Source: Actinomycetota bacterium
GTDB taxonomy: Bacteria > Actinomycetota > Actinomycetes > Actinomycetales > Microbacteriaceae
NCBI GenBank assembly: GCA_009702455.1
Contig: WLIA01000005.1
Span: 1-59,955 of the forward strand
DNA length: 59,955 nt
Direction of reading: 5' to 3'
The first letter of the stretch is position 1, and each line of letters opens with the position of its first letter. The notes beneath the pieces are model-generated. The model was not told the DNA's origin. It made no database searches and saw only the letters and a program-made list of their open reading frames with translations. Of the stretch, positions 26,801 to 35,991 are shown one piece after another. A program made the translations under genes and the position numbers.

Positions 26801-29000
26801 TAGCGGCCGGGCTTGCGACAACTGTCCAAGCGCCAGAGACCAGCTGCTCGACCTTGTAGCCAGTGATCGGCACGCCACCGCTATCGCTTGGCGATTGCCA
26901 GCGAATGTTGAATTGGGTGTCGCTGAATTTTTGAACATAAACAGGTGTTGGCGCTGATGGCACATCGGCCAAAGTTCTGAATGTGTATGGGTTCGACGGT
27001 GGGCCGGCAACAGTGCCAGAGAATGCGGTCACGACCATCGAATAAATCGTGTAGCGGGTGAGCCCGGTCAGCGCAATCGAGTTGGTGGCAACCGTGAAGG
27101 TTCCAAAGACTGTGTTGTTTGCGGTGTTGGTCACAACCGCTCGGTAGGTGATCGGAGTTGTCGCATCGATTGGAGCAACAACATCCCAGTTCACTGTGAT
27201 TGTTGTCGCAGTCCAGTTGCTGCGCTCTCGCAAAATCACGATGGTAGGAGTTGCAGCCGTTGTAGTAACCGATAGAACATTTGACGGCTCGCTGACACCG
27301 ATGGCATTAACCGCAAGCACTCTAAACGAGTAAGTCGTGTTTGCGGTCAGCGAAGTTACGTTTGCAACGGTTGTCGAAGTTGTGAGTTGTCTATTCCAGT
27401 TGCTGGCGGTCTGAACCCAAACCTCGTAGCCGGTGATTCGCGAGCCGTTGCCATTTAGCGGGGCATCCCAGGCCAAAGAAACCTGACTGCCAAAGATCGA
27501 TGTGCTACGAAGGTTAGATGGCGCGTCGGCAACTGTTCCGAGAGTTGTGAAAACCAGCTCGCTGCTCGCAGGTGAGGTGGTTGTGCCAGACACCGAAGAA
27601 ACGCGAACCGAATAAGTTGTGTTGCCCTTCAACGAAGTTAGAGAAGCAGAAGTCGTTGCAGAATCTACCGACGTAAATGCGGTTGCAGCAGCCTCGCGGT
27701 ATTCAACCTTGTAACTGTTGGCGGCCTGGGTTCCCGAAGGTGCTGTCCATGAAACTGTTACCGAAGTCGAAGCGATGTTCGAGGCAACTAGAGCGGTCGG
27801 TGCGCCAACCGGCGGCAACGCGGCATTGGTGAATCTGGTGTTGATCAGGTAGTTGCCATTGAGACTCTTGGCGTCAACGACGATGCCCGCCTGGGCTCCG
27901 GCCTGAATTGCCACGGCAACGTCGCTAGGGCTAGCGGCCTTGTTGTCGCCTAGATAAAGGGCTGCAAGGCCGGCCACGTGTGGCGAAGCCATCGAGGTGC
28001 CGCTAAGCGAGCGCGGCGTCGAAGCATCGAAATTGTTGTTCGACAAGATGTTTGAGCCAGGGGCAAAGACGTCTACACAGTCACCGAAGTTAGAGAAAGA
28101 CGCGCGAGCATCGGCATTTGTCGAAGCTCCAACGGTGATTGCATTTGGCGTGCTCGACGGCGAGTATGCGCATGCATCTGCGTTGCTGTTTCCGGCAGCA
28201 ATAACAGGAGTGATGCCAGCTGCAAACAACTTCTGCACTGCGTCATTAACGAGCTGGTACTTGCCGCCACCGAGGCTGGCGTTCATAACGCCCGGTGTTC
28301 CCGCAGGGTGATTTGCGATGATCCAATCCATGGCGGTGATGAAACCCGACCAGCTTCCAGAACCGGTGCAACCGAGCACGCGAACCGGAACGATTGTTGC
28401 TTTCTTTGCAACTCCATATCTGGTGCCAGCCACGGTTCCGGCAACGTGGGTTCCGTGGCCATTGGTGTTGCAATCAGCACCTTGCAAGTTCTGACCGAAG
28501 GCGTCGAAACCAGTCTCTACGCGACCGGCGAAATCTGGATCACTTGCCATGACGCCGGTGTCGACGATATAGACGCGCACTCCAGCACCTGCACTCGCCG
28601 GATAGTTGTATGCGTTGTCATAAGTTGTGTTGGTCTGATCGATTCGATCGAGACCCCAAGACGGAGTTGGGCTCTGCGTGTCGAGCAGCGACATCGGCTG
28701 GTCGGCAACAACCTGAAGCACGTTTGAGTCGGCACGCAGAGCGGCGACCTCTGAGTCGGTTAGGTCGAGAATGAAGCCATCCATGACTTCGGTGAGCTCA
28801 TCGTGCGGGGTCTCACCAAGCTTGCTGATTAGCGCGCGAACGGTTGCGGCGCTGCCGTCTTTAACCTGAACGATGTAGGTGCCACGGGCGACCGCGATGT
28901 AAGCCTGGGCAGGGGTGGTTGCCAGAACGGTGGCAAAGACGAGACCCAAGACGAGCAGGATGCGAAAAGCAAAGCTCTTGGTCGCAGTCAAACGCAACAT
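23805..29000 (-). CDS. Secreted subtilisin-like serine protease with 14 fibronectin type III modules
   Basis: A 1731-residue exported protease. A Sec signal peptide of about 33 residues ends in AQA. An inhibitor-I9-like propeptide follows ([20 protein letters not shown], about 40-105). The S8 catalytic domain (about 110-390) has a full triad: Asp147 in VYIVDTGV, His182 in [10 protein letters not shown], Ser336 in [12 protein letters not shown], with oxyanion Asn271 in IAAGNSN. From about residue 400 to the end I count 14 FN3 modules of about 95 residues. There is no LPXTG motif, C-terminal helix or obvious cell-wall-binding domain; the chain stops within the last FN3 module (FWLRG). The Shine-Dalgarno AGGGG precedes the ATG. 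The likely role is extracellular protein degradation, with the FN3 rod as spacer or binder. It lies downstream of ABC exporter genes on the same strand, 55 bases away. Confidence 0.93.
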   Translation of the reverse strand: MLRLTATKSFAFRILLVLGLVFATVLATTPAQAYIAVARGTYIVQVKDGSAATVRALISKLGETPHDELTEVMDGFILDLTDSEVAALRADSNVLQVVADQPMSLLDTQSPTPSWGLDRIDQTNTTYDNAYNYPASAGAGVRVYIVDTGVMASDPDFAGRVETGFDAFGQNLQGADCNTNGHGTHVAGTVAGTRYGVAKKATIVPVRVLGCTGSGSWSGFITAMDWIIANHPAGTPGVMNASLGGGKYQLVNDAVQKLFAAGITPVIAAGNSNADACAYSPSSTPNAITVGASTNADARASFSNFGDCVDVFAPGSNILSNNNFDASTPRSLSGTSMASPHVAGLAALYLGDNKAASPSDVAVAIQAGAQAGIVVDAKSLNGNYLINTRFTNAALPPVGAPTALVASNIASTSVTVSWTAPSGTQAANSYKVEYREAAATAFTSVDSATTSASLTSLKGNTTYSVRVSSVSGTTTSPASSELVFTTLGTVADAPSNLRSTSIFGSQVSLAWDAPLNGNGSRITGYEVWVQTASNWNRQLTTSTTVANVTSLTANTTYSFRVLAVNAIGVSEPSNVLSVTTTAATPTIVILRERSNWTATTITVNWDVVAPIDATTPITYRAVVTNTANNTVFGTFTVATNSIALTGLTRYTIYSMVVTAFSGTVAGPPSNPYTFRTLADVPSAPTPVYVQKFSDTQFNIRWQSPSDSGGVPITGYKVEQLVSGAWTVVASPAATVYNHLVAAPAPGVVEQYRVSAVNSIGASAAVNVNVVGTAMAPQPPTGLTFTPVAGTNNGTLTWVPPTNNGGGAITGYIVKRSTDGGSTFTTLTSNLNATSFTTALPPKGATYTFAVAAINSGGSSVNSTSVSYSSQTSVPGAPAMPATSFTADGLLTVTWRAPVDNGGSAITSYKLQRLINAQWSTIREGIALEAKLTREAPGTSYSLRVIAVNALGEGVPSAVAVTSVPFAKSTAPRNLSADSTSQNNRVIFTWQVPENTGGAVVSSYRLEYSANGTSWFGVAITSALTATVSSPPKGTTYTYRVFANTPAGLSDASNLVTVTVAASKPNSPSPRSINFASDGSILLAWYAPGDTGGSPVTGYRVEVSTNGTTFADLTTTAGNVLSATAPRANPGVLVSFRIYAISALGESNASSVFRIQMPFLKPTAPLNFTAVDNGSSVAVAWAAPENLGGATSASYRVMFSRDAGVTWSTSSVTNALSTNTIRPSKGTTWQYRVVANTQFGLGDFSNVVSITVAASAPSVPNWSRVGFAADGSIDLRFNTPSDNGGSPITGYTVQKSVDQVNWTTVATPAFGTNALTLPRENPGVRLFVRVTATNALGVSVPSVTSIQMPFLKPSAAQNFTVVDSQTFVRATWAAAADLGGSTYVVYRIDVSRDGGTNWSQLTTVSGSSTSANLTRPTKGTTWQYRMTTFTSFGAGDSTAAIAITAAATVPSSPSIRSFTMNSDQTMSLSFNGPSDQGGVALTGYVVERSANGSTWTVMSNLTAAGGPVVLEKQAPGTLIYVRVIALNSIGASAPSSWRALQAPFLQASAVQNLTATPGSFVTLRWEAPSNLGGSTSVSYYRLESSVDGVNWSNFANVTGTTWNVSNPAKGTTMNYRVTAFTGFGIGLPSNVVSATAPTTAPSSVTSVTASRTSATQFTVNFNRPSDLGGLAEWTYRLERQQGNAYAAVTSAAGAGSNSVQVDAPATNVTVFYRIIATNAKGDSVAYTFWLRG
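24100..26390 (-). repeat. Higher-order tandem repeat in the protease gene: alternating FN3 module pairs of about 575 bp
   Basis: Modules 6 to 13 alternate between two types. Type B has SxxFxxDGS-like starts, an xxPGxxxxxRVxAxNALG segment and ends in (QM)PFLKP. Type A has PxKGTTxxYRV and ends in TVAAS or similar. The pair is about 190 residues, so the DNA period is about 575 bases; for example GGCTTCAAGAA recurs near 24945 and 25518, and closely matching GGTGGTGCCC segments recur near 24741 and 25321. Four such pairs follow more divergent modules 1-5, pointing to duplication of a two-module unit. Confidence 0.8.
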
Positions 29001-29055
29001 GAATCCCCTACCTGTCGCCCGAGAAAAGGCACGGCATTAGCCTACGCCCAGCCAC

Positions 29056-29901
29056 CTACCTTAGGAATAAGGCGTTCAGGCGACGAGTCGTGAAATAAAG
29101 GCCTCCGACGATCATCACCATGAAATAGAGCACGTGCCAGAGCAGGTCTGGGCTGATGTTGCCCAGCGTTAGCGCCCTTTCTAGCTGGATGGCGTGCCAC
29201 AGCGGCAGTGCCTCGATGACCCGTTGCAGCCACTCGGGGTAGATATCTAGCGGGTAGAAGGTGCCCGAAAACAGGAACATCGGCAGCAAGAAGAAGTTGA
29301 CCCAGTTCATCTGCTGAAACGACTTCAGATAAGAGGTGACACCCATGCCGATCGACGCGAAAGCAAAGGCAATCAGCACGGCACCCGGAATGGCGAGAAT
29401 GCCCCACCAGCTCGGAATCAACCCGAGCGGAGCCATAACCGCCATGAATCCGATGGCGTAGGCCAAACCGCGCAGCAGCGCCCACGAGATTTCCCCGAGG
29501 GCGACATCTAGGGTGCCCAGTGAAGTCTGCAAAATCGTTTGATAGAGCTTGCCGAAATGCATCTTGAAAAAGACGTTCCAGGTTGAGTCGTAGATTGCCC
29601 CGTTCATCGCCGATGTTGCGAGCAGCGCCGGTGCGATAAACGCCGCGTATGAGATTGGGTTGCCAGCGGTGTCTGTCACTCCATCGATGAACTGCCCGAG
29701 CCCGAAACCAAATGCGGCCAAATAGAAAACTGGCTCGACGAATCCGCTGAGAACGATAATCCATGAAGAAGTTTTGAAGGCCATGAAAGCGCGTTCGATC
29801 ATCGAACGGGTTCGACCGGCATAAAACTCTGCGCCGATTTTTCCGCTGCGTTTCTCGGCGATTGCGATAGCGCTATCGACAGATGCGTGAATCATGCTCA
29901 T
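29056..29901 (-). CDS. ABC-2 type transporter permease (second permease of the DrrAB-like exporter)
   Basis: Membrane component of an ABC-2 exporter with about six helices and the family segment GTFYPLDIYPEWLQRVIEALPLWHA near the C terminus. The open frame extends 31 codons upstream, but ATG at 29901 (MSMIHASVDS) is preferred because it overlaps the preceding permease stop (ATGA); the next Met (MIHAS) is an alternative. That start gives 281 residues, similar in length to the upstream permease. Both permeases and the ATPase form one minus-strand operon; the substrate is unknown. Confidence 0.88.
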   Translation of the reverse strand: MSMIHASVDSAIAIAEKRSGKIGAEFYAGRTRSMIERAFMAFKTSSWIIVLSGFVEPVFYLAAFGFGLGQFIDGVTDTAGNPISYAAFIAPALLATSAMNGAIYDSTWNVFFKMHFGKLYQTILQTSLGTLDVALGEISWALLRGLAYAIGFMAVMAPLGLIPSWWGILAIPGAVLIAFAFASIGMGVTSYLKSFQQMNWVNFFLLPMFLFSGTFYPLDIYPEWLQRVIEALPLWHAIQLERALTLGNISPDLLWHVLYFMVMIVGGLYFTTRRLNALFLR

Positions 29902-30740
29902 GCGCTCAACCTCGATGCAAACTTGCGCGTTGCAACAATCATGCCCGCCACCAGAATTGCACCCATGAAAATCACGTGCACGGCCAACAACCACGGCTCA
30001 ACTTCGAGGCCGTAACTCAAGTTGCGTCCCAAGTTGGTTGCGTGCCAAACCGGTGAGATCCAGCCGACCCACTGCAGGTAAATTGGCAAACTTTCTAGCG
30101 GATAGAAAGTTCCTGAGAACATGAACATCGGGGTCAAGACGAAGCGACCGACGATTGCATAGAAGCCGTCATCTTGTTTTACGAACGAAGTTACGGCAAG
30201 CATCACACCGGCAAATGAGATTCCGGCGAAGATTGCGGCGAAGACCAGCACCGGCACCGACGTGAGCGGAATCGCCCCGAAGAGCACCAGAACGCCGGCA
30301 TAGATAAGGGTGTTGAAACTGCAACGAATCGAAGACGCAATCATGATGCCGCCGACAATATCGCGGGCCATGAGCTGGGTCGAGATCATTGCGAAGAACG
30401 ATTTATCCCAGAGAAAGCCCTGCATTGTCGGAAACGTGGTTTCATCCATGGCCGCCTGAATGGCAGCCGTGGCCAGCAATGCCGGGGCCAAGAAGGTCAG
30501 GTAGGGTACACCAATCGGGTTGTCAGCGCCCGAGGTGCTATCAACCAGAGCACCGATGCCGATGCCGACCGAGAGCAGGTAAAGCACCGGGTTGCCGAGG
30601 CCGAAAGCCACAATTGCGCCGAGCCACTTTGACATGTTACGCAAACGGTATTCGGCCACATACCAGGGTGCCCAGATGCGCGCCTTCGGCACGTCGAGAA
30701 TCTTGGATGACCCCTGCCAACTGAGCTTTGTGTCGGTCAT
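29898..30740 (-). CDS. ABC-2 type transporter permease (first permease)
   Basis: A 280-residue membrane protein with about six helices. It shares architecture with the following permease, including GTFYPLESLPIYLQWVGWISPVWHA and a LAPALLATAAIQAAMDE segment parallel to APALLATSAMNGAIYD in its partner, so the two are probably ancient duplicates forming a heterodimer. The ATG abuts the ATPase stop (TAAATG), and the gene's stop overlaps the next start. Confidence 0.88.
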   Translation of the reverse strand: MTDTKLSWQGSSKILDVPKARIWAPWYVAEYRLRNMSKWLGAIVAFGLGNPVLYLLSVGIGIGALVDSTSGADNPIGVPYLTFLAPALLATAAIQAAMDETTFPTMQGFLWDKSFFAMISTQLMARDIVGGIMIASSIRCSFNTLIYAGVLVLFGAIPLTSVPVLVFAAIFAGISFAGVMLAVTSFVKQDDGFYAIVGRFVLTPMFMFSGTFYPLESLPIYLQWVGWISPVWHATNLGRNLSYGLEVEPWLLAVHVIFMGAILVAGMIVATRKFASRLSA

Positions 30741-31700
30741 TTAGTCGACCAAAGTTCTTCCGGTTAGACGCAAGAAAACATCTTCGAGCGAGCTGCGGCG
30801 AACCAGTGAGGTTTGCGGTTCGAGACCGAGTTTGTGAATCTGCTTCAAAACTTTTTCGCCGTCTTCTGAGTAAACCAAAATGCGGTCTGGCAGAGGTTCG
30901 ATTCGGTCGCCGAGGTGCGCAATTTTCTTTGCAGCATCTGCGTTGTTTTTCGAACCGAAACGAACTTCGAGAACCTCTTTGCTCGAATACTTTTTGATTA
31001 GAGCAGCTGGTGAACCCTCAGCCATTATTTTGCCTTTGTCCATCACGATTAGTCGATCGCAAAGTTGCTCGGCTTCATCCATGTAGTGAGTTGTAATCAC
31101 CAGAGTTACGCCTTCTTCTTTCAGGCGAAATAGGCGATCCCAGAGAATGTGACGAGCCTGCGGGTCGAGACCGGTTGTCGGCTCGTCGAGCATCAAAATC
31201 TCTGGCTCGTTGACCAAACCGCGCGCGATGGTGAGACGGCGCTTCATGCCGCCAGAAAGCTGATCAACTTTTACGTCACGCTTCTCGGTTAGCTGCGCGA
31301 ATTCGAGCAGCTCTTCGACCTTCTTTTTCAAGAAGGCGCGCGAGAGACCAAAGTAGCGGCCGTAGATATAGAGGTTCTCCCAGGTCTTCAGCTCGCCGTC
31401 GTGATTGTCTTGCTGGTGCACCACACCGAGGTGGGCGCGAATCTCTGGGCCGTGCTTGTTCGGGTCTTTGCCGAGAATGGTCAGCTCGCCGCCGGTGCGT
31501 CGAGAGGTCGAGGCAATCATGCGCATTGTGGTCGACTTGCCGGCTCCGTTTGGCCCCAGCAGGCCGAAAGACTCGCCCTTCTTGACCTCAAAGTCGATGC
31601 CGTCGACGGCAACGAAGTCGTCGTATTTCTTGGTGAGCCCGCGCGCGATAATCATCGGGGCTTCGGTCTTTTTGGCCAATTGCTTGCTTTCGTCTTTCAA
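30741..31700 (-). CDS. ABC exporter ATP-binding protein (DrrA/CcmA-like)
   Basis: A 319-residue ATPase of the DrrA/NodI group: Walker A GPNGAGKSTTMRM, signature LSGGMKRRLTIARGL, Walker B ILMLDEPTTGLDPQ and H-loop VITTHYMDEAEQL. The long C-terminal extension after the ATPase core (SSKEVLEVRFGSK to RLTGRTLVD) is typical of drug and lipid exporter ATPases. It begins the three-gene exporter operon and is divergent from the methyltransferase gene, with 71 bases between. Drug, lipid or polysaccharide export are all possible. Confidence 0.92.
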   Translation of the reverse strand: MKDESKQLAKKTEAPMIIARGLTKKYDDFVAVDGIDFEVKKGESFGLLGPNGAGKSTTMRMIASTSRRTGGELTILGKDPNKHGPEIRAHLGVVHQQDNHDGELKTWENLYIYGRYFGLSRAFLKKKVEELLEFAQLTEKRDVKVDQLSGGMKRRLTIARGLVNEPEILMLDEPTTGLDPQARHILWDRLFRLKEEGVTLVITTHYMDEAEQLCDRLIVMDKGKIMAEGSPAALIKKYSSKEVLEVRFGSKNNADAAKKIAHLGDRIEPLPDRILVYSEDGEKVLKQIHKLGLEPQTSLVRRSSLEDVFLRLTGRTLVD

Positions 31701-31771
31701 TCACTAAATCTATGGCCCAGCTGGGCAGCTTTTCAGAATAACCCATGAGCGCGGGTTGTTAGCCTAGGTGC

Positions 31772-32635
31772 ATGCCCAATCTCACTGCTGTCGCGCCGCG
31801 GCCGGGCAACACCCGGGTCACCGGCAAAGAGCAGTTTTACACCCCAGCAGCCCTGGCGCGTGAATTGCTCACGGATGTCGCCAGGGTCGTGCCGAACCTC
31901 GCTGAGCGCGTGATCATCGAGCCGGCCGGAGGCACCGGAGCATTCATCAAGGCCGCTAAGAAGTTTGGCGTGGCTGGCATCGTGAGCTTTGACATCGAAC
32001 CGAAGCATGCCGGCATCTCGGCAGAAGATTTTCTGCAGGCAGACATCGAGGTCAAGAAAGCCGTGACGATTTCGAACCCGCCGTTTGGTCGCAACAACTC
32101 TCTATCGATTCCGTTCTTCAACAAGGCTGCCGAGCACAGCGACTACATCTGCTTTATCGTTCCGCGCTCGTGGCGCAAGTGGTCGGTTATCAACCGTCTC
32201 GATCAGCGCTTTCACCTGGTCTTCGACAAAGACATTCAGATTGACTACGTTGACGACAATGGTGATGAACTCTCGACCAAGAGTCGATTGGCAACCTGCT
32301 TTCAGATCTGGCAGAAGCGCAGAGTCGCTCGCCCGATTGTGAGCGTGGTCGACAACGAGTTCATCAAAAAAGTTAAGCCGATTGATGCCGATGTTTCACT
32401 CACGATTTTCGGTTTCAATTGCGGTCGAGTTCGCACCGAATTCAAACGCGAACCAAACTCGACACAGATGTTCTTGAAGCTGCAGCATCCGAGAGCCCTT
32501 GAGGCATTGCAATCTGTCGACTTTTCGCGCTTCTTTAAGAACACCGCCTATACCGAGGCATTGTCTTTGCAAGAGATAAATTTCCTGTTGAATGAATATC
32601 TGATTGGCGAAGGCCAACTAAAGGAGAACAAATGA
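31772..32635 (+). CDS. Orphan class I SAM methyltransferase of the N6-adenine (NPPF) type
   Basis: A 287-residue protein with SAM-binding motif I EPAGGTGAF (residues 50-58), the acidic SFDIEP strand end (Asp74) and catalytic motif IV NPPF (102-105). The preceding GKEQFYTPAALARELL is like the QFxTP motif of type I and gamma-class adenine DNA methylases. The 180-residue C-terminal part is not one I recognise and could be target recognition. There is no restriction gene beside it. NPPY/F also occurs in protein-glutamine and some RNA methylases, so a DNA substrate is inferred, not shown. Its last four bases overlap the start of an ABC exporter gene (ATGA), an unusual pairing. Confidence 0.75.
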   Translation: MPNLTAVAPRPGNTRVTGKEQFYTPAALARELLTDVARVVPNLAERVIIEPAGGTGAFIKAAKKFGVAGIVSFDIEPKHAGISAEDFLQADIEVKKAVTISNPPFGRNNSLSIPFFNKAAEHSDYICFIVPRSWRKWSVINRLDQRFHLVFDKDIQIDYVDDNGDELSTKSRLATCFQIWQKRRVARPIVSVVDNEFIKKVKPIDADVSLTIFGFNCGRVRTEFKREPNSTQMFLKLQHPRALEALQSVDFSRFFKNTAYTEALSLQEINFLLNEYLIGEGQLKENK

Positions 32636-34491
32636 GCATGATGGGTGGCGGCCGAGGCCGCAGGCCAGGAGCGGCGCCCTATAAGGGGCCGAAGGCGAAG
32701 TTCAGCCAACTGCTGCCCTACCTTGGTGAGCACAAGGGTGCACTCTGGGTTGCCGTAGCGCTATCGATTGTTGGCGCTGCCATCAGCCTTGCCCAGCCGC
32801 TGGTCGTCGGCCAGGTAATCACTGCCGTGCAGACCGGCAAAGACACCGGCTTGCTCGTGGTCGTCTTGATTGCGGTTGTGCTCGGCAGCGCGGTTGCCAG
32901 CGGATTCTTGTATTTCGTGCTGGCCAAGGCCGGCGAGGGCGTTGTGCTCAGCGCCCGCGGGCAGTTGGCCACCCGCATGCTTCGCCTACCGATTGTCGAA
33001 TATGACCTGCGTCGCACGGGCGACCTGGTTTCTCGCGTTGGCTCAGACACCACTCTTTTGCGTGCGGTGCTAACCCAGGGATTAGTCGATGCTGCCGGTG
33101 GAGTTTTGATTTTCGTTGGCTCGGTTGTTGCCATGGCGATCATCGACCCGATTCTCTTGCTGCTCACTTTGCTGATGATCTCGATTGCGGTTGCGTCGAT
33201 TGGTTTCAGCGCGCGCAAGATTCGCAGCGCAACCACCAAGGCGCAGCAACGCGTTGGCGAAATGTCATCATCGGTTGAACGAGCTTTGAGTGCAGTGCGA
33301 ACGATTCGTGCATCACGCGCAGAAACCCGTGAGACTGAGCAGATTGTTGAAGATGCGAAACAGGCATACGAGCAAGGCGTGAAAATTGCGCGCATCAACG
33401 CTGCCGTAACACCTATCGGCGGGCTTGCTGCTAACGGAGCTTTCATCGTGGTGCTCGGTGTCGGCGGTTATCGAGTTGCATCTGGTGAAACTCCAGTTGC
33501 CAGTTTGGTCACTTTTATCTTGCTGATGTTCTTGATGATTCGCCCGGTTGGTCAAGCGTTCGGCGCATACAGTTCTGTGCAAACAGCTCTCGGCGCACTC
33601 GCAAGAATCAACGAGATCATTGCACTGCCGGTAGAAGACACCGACGAAGAGCGTGCCGAAACACCAAAGCGCAAAAAGGTCAACGACACCGCAATCGAAT
33701 TCAACAAGGTGTCTTTCGGCTATGCCCCGGCACCAGCACCAGAGACGTTCGAGGGCAAAGACTTTGTTGCGGTTGCGGGCGAGGGCAAGACCCTAGAGCC
33801 AGAAGAACCGCGCGAAGTGCTGCACAAAGTCTCGTTCAAGATTCCACGCGGTGCTCGAGTCGCACTTGTTGGCCCATCGGGTGCCGGCAAGTCGACAATC
33901 TTCTCGCTTATCGAGCGCTTCTATGAGCCGACCGGCGGCGAGATTCTGCTCGATGGCCAGTCGGTTCAATCGATGAGCCGCGACGAGCTTCGCGCACAGA
34001 TCGGCTACGTCGAGCAAGATGCCCCGGTGTTGGCCGGGTCTATCCGTGAGAATTTGCTGATTGGTTCGCCGAACGCGACCGATAAGCAGCTCAAGAGGGT
34101 GCTGGCCGAGGTGAACTTAACCGACGTGGTGAAGCGTGACAAGCGCGGGCTCGACGCAGAGGTTGGCGAAGACGGCATCATGCTCAGCGGTGGCGAGCGT
34201 CAGCGTTTGGCGATTGCTCGAACCCTGCTGGCTGCTCCCCCGATTCTTCTCTTGGATGAGTCGACCTCGTCGCTTGACGGCCTCAATGAGCAGCGACTTC
34301 GAGAGGCGATTGATTCAGTTGCAAAGAACAGAACCCTGTTCGTTATCGCTCACCGGTTGTCTACCGTGATCGACAGCGACTTGATTATCGTTCTTGAGAA
34401 CGGCAAGGTCATCGGCAGTGGCACCCACAAGATGCTTCTCAAGAGCACTCCGCTCTATCGTGAGCTGGCCAGACATCAAAAGCTCGGATAG
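32632..34491 (+). CDS. ABC exporter with fused membrane and ATPase domains
   Basis: A 619-residue type IV (MsbA/BmrA-like) half-transporter. It has a Gly/Arg/Pro-rich N terminus and six membrane helices in the first about 310 residues. The ATPase domain has Walker A GPSGAGKST (414-422), signature LSGGERQRLAIAR, Walker B ILLLDESTSSLD and an H-loop in IAHRLST. Catalytic residues look complete, so a homodimer is likely. Between the A-loop Tyr364 and Walker A lies an extra acidic stretch (PETFEGKDFVAVAGEGK and following) that makes this interval 50 residues, longer than usual. It is translationally coupled to the methyltransferase. Confidence 0.92.
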   Translation: MSMMGGGRGRRPGAAPYKGPKAKFSQLLPYLGEHKGALWVAVALSIVGAAISLAQPLVVGQVITAVQTGKDTGLLVVVLIAVVLGSAVASGFLYFVLAKAGEGVVLSARGQLATRMLRLPIVEYDLRRTGDLVSRVGSDTTLLRAVLTQGLVDAAGGVLIFVGSVVAMAIIDPILLLLTLLMISIAVASIGFSARKIRSATTKAQQRVGEMSSSVERALSAVRTIRASRAETRETEQIVEDAKQAYEQGVKIARINAAVTPIGGLAANGAFIVVLGVGGYRVASGETPVASLVTFILLMFLMIRPVGQAFGAYSSVQTALGALARINEIIALPVEDTDEERAETPKRKKVNDTAIEFNKVSFGYAPAPAPETFEGKDFVAVAGEGKTLEPEEPREVLHKVSFKIPRGARVALVGPSGAGKSTIFSLIERFYEPTGGEILLDGQSVQSMSRDELRAQIGYVEQDAPVLAGSIRENLLIGSPNATDKQLKRVLAEVNLTDVVKRDKRGLDAEVGEDGIMLSGGERQRLAIARTLLAAPPILLLDESTSSLDGLNEQRLREAIDSVAKNRTLFVIAHRLSTVIDSDLIIVLENGKVIGSGTHKMLLKSTPLYRELARHQKLG

Positions 34492-34650
34492 GTGCTCTAG
34501 CGCGTGATGTAGTGGCATGGCGTCTCCTTGAGTCTTGTATTTCGAGTCTTCATCGCGCGGGTTACGCAACTCTGGCGCTCTGTGGGCGGGCTGCTTAGCA
34601 AAAGATGAAGAATTGGTGAACCAGGCGAGCCAATTGGGTCACTAGAGCAC
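34492..34650. repeat. Perfect 9-bp inverted repeat bracketing the longest intergenic region
   Basis: GTGCTCTAG at 34492-34500 and its exact complement CTAGAGCAC at 34642-34650 enclose 141 bases. The left copy includes the first bases after the ABC exporter stop; the right copy lies 15 bases before the kynureninase start. No transposase, direct target duplication, tRNA or conserved RNA is visible inside. The interval otherwise should hold the promoter for the kynurenine genes. Confidence 0.5.
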
Positions 34651-34665
34651 GACTAGATTTGGCTT

Positions 34666-35991
34666 ATGAGCTCAATGAAGTCGCTCGCCGACTATGGCGA
34701 CCCAACCGACCGCGCAACAGCCGAACGTCTCGAAGCAGATGATGTTCTTGCCCAATACAAATCGCAGTTCGTCATCACTAACCCAAACCTCTGCTATCTC
34801 GATGGCAATTCGCTCGGGCGTTTGCCGCGCGCAACCGTCACCGCCGTGAACGAACTCATGGTTCGCGAGTGGGGCCACGAACTTGTCGATGGATGGTCGC
34901 ACTGGATCGACGAAGCTCAACCAACTGGCGACCTGCTCGGGCGGGCAACTCTAGGTGCCGCTGCCGGTCAGGTGCTCGTGTGCGACACCACTTCGGTGAA
35001 CTTCTATCAACTTTGCGTTGCGGCGATCAAGGCTCGCCCCGGTCGCAAGACTGTGATCATCGACGCTGCGAATTTTCCGACTGACCGATTTATTCTCGCC
35101 GGCATCGCCGAACAGTTTGGTTTGAATCTCATCACGTTGAACAATGACGGCATGGGTGGGCCCGGCGCTGTTGACGTTGACGCAGACTGCGAAATGATCA
35201 CGCCAGAAATTCTCGAGCGCTTCATGAATGACGACGTTGCTCTTGTGACACTTCAGGTGATTCACTACCGCTCGGGTTCGCGCCCGCAGGTGAAGGCAAT
35301 CACCGACTTGGTTCGCAGTCACGGCGGTCTTGTCGTCTGGGATGCCTCACACGCAGCCGGCGCAATCGACATTCAGTTTGACGATTGGGGCGTCGATCTC
35401 GCGGTTGGGTGCACCTATAAATACGGCAACTCTGGGCCAGGTTCACCGGCCTGGCTCTATGTCTCAAAGCGCCTTCAGGGCGAGCTGCGGGTGCCAATTC
35501 AGGGATGGTTCGCCCAAGACGACCAGTTCTCGATGGGTCCGTTCTTCGAGCCAAACCAGCAGATTCGCGGCTTTCAGATTGCCAGCCCGAGCATCATGGG
35601 CCTTCGCTGCGTGAAGACTTCTTATTCGATGATCGAAGAGGCCGGCATCAAGAACATCGCGGCTAAGGCAGCAATCGGCACCGACCTGATGATCGCGTTG
35701 TTCGACGCGTGGCTCGCGCCGCTCGGTTTCACGCTGTTGACTCCGCGCGAATCGTCGAACCGCGGCGGTCACATCACAATCGGCCACCCAGAGGCAAAAC
35801 GAATCGCCGCAGCTTTGCGCAAGTATGCAAACGTGGTGCCCGACTATCGCACGCCAAACTCGATTCGTCTCGCGATCGCGCCACTGCCAACCTCGTTCAC
35901 TGAAGTTTGGGATGGCATGGCGCGCATCCGTGATTCGGTGACACGACGTGACTACTTGCGAATCGACGACAACGGAAGCCGCGTGACCTAA
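34666..35991 (+). CDS. kynU: Kynureninase
   Basis: PLP-dependent hydrolase cleaving L-kynurenine to anthranilate and alanine. The 441-residue length fits the family. The PLP lysine lies in GCTYKYGNSGPG, and other KynU features include NPNLCYLDGNSLGRLP, VCDTTSVNFYQL, WDASHAAGA and RGFQIASPSIMG. It is followed by tryptophan 2,3-dioxygenase with a TAATG overlap, giving a two-gene tryptophan breakdown operon. The intermediate enzyme, kynurenine formamidase, is not adjacent. Confidence 0.94.
   Translation: MSSMKSLADYGDPTDRATAERLEADDVLAQYKSQFVITNPNLCYLDGNSLGRLPRATVTAVNELMVREWGHELVDGWSHWIDEAQPTGDLLGRATLGAAAGQVLVCDTTSVNFYQLCVAAIKARPGRKTVIIDAANFPTDRFILAGIAEQFGLNLITLNNDGMGGPGAVDVDADCEMITPEILERFMNDDVALVTLQVIHYRSGSRPQVKAITDLVRSHGGLVVWDASHAAGAIDIQFDDWGVDLAVGCTYKYGNSGPGSPAWLYVSKRLQGELRVPIQGWFAQDDQFSMGPFFEPNQQIRGFQIASPSIMGLRCVKTSYSMIEEAGIKNIAAKAAIGTDLMIALFDAWLAPLGFTLLTPRESSNRGGHITIGHPEAKRIAAALRKYANVVPDYRTPNSIRLAIAPLPTSFTEVWDGMARIRDSVTRRDYLRIDDNGSRVT

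Noticed and set aside
29042-29764. Open frame of 240 codons on the minus strand, shifted relative to the ABC permease
   Set aside because: Same strand but different frame from the permease; it is Arg/His-rich and lacks hydrophobic segments, whereas the accepted frame encodes a normal ABC-2 permease with an overlapping start.
32718-33446. Long open frame (242 codons) on the minus strand
   Set aside because: It is antisense to the membrane domain of the ABC exporter at 32632, whose motifs are unambiguous, and its translation is low-complexity Ala/Thr/Arg without any recognisable domain.
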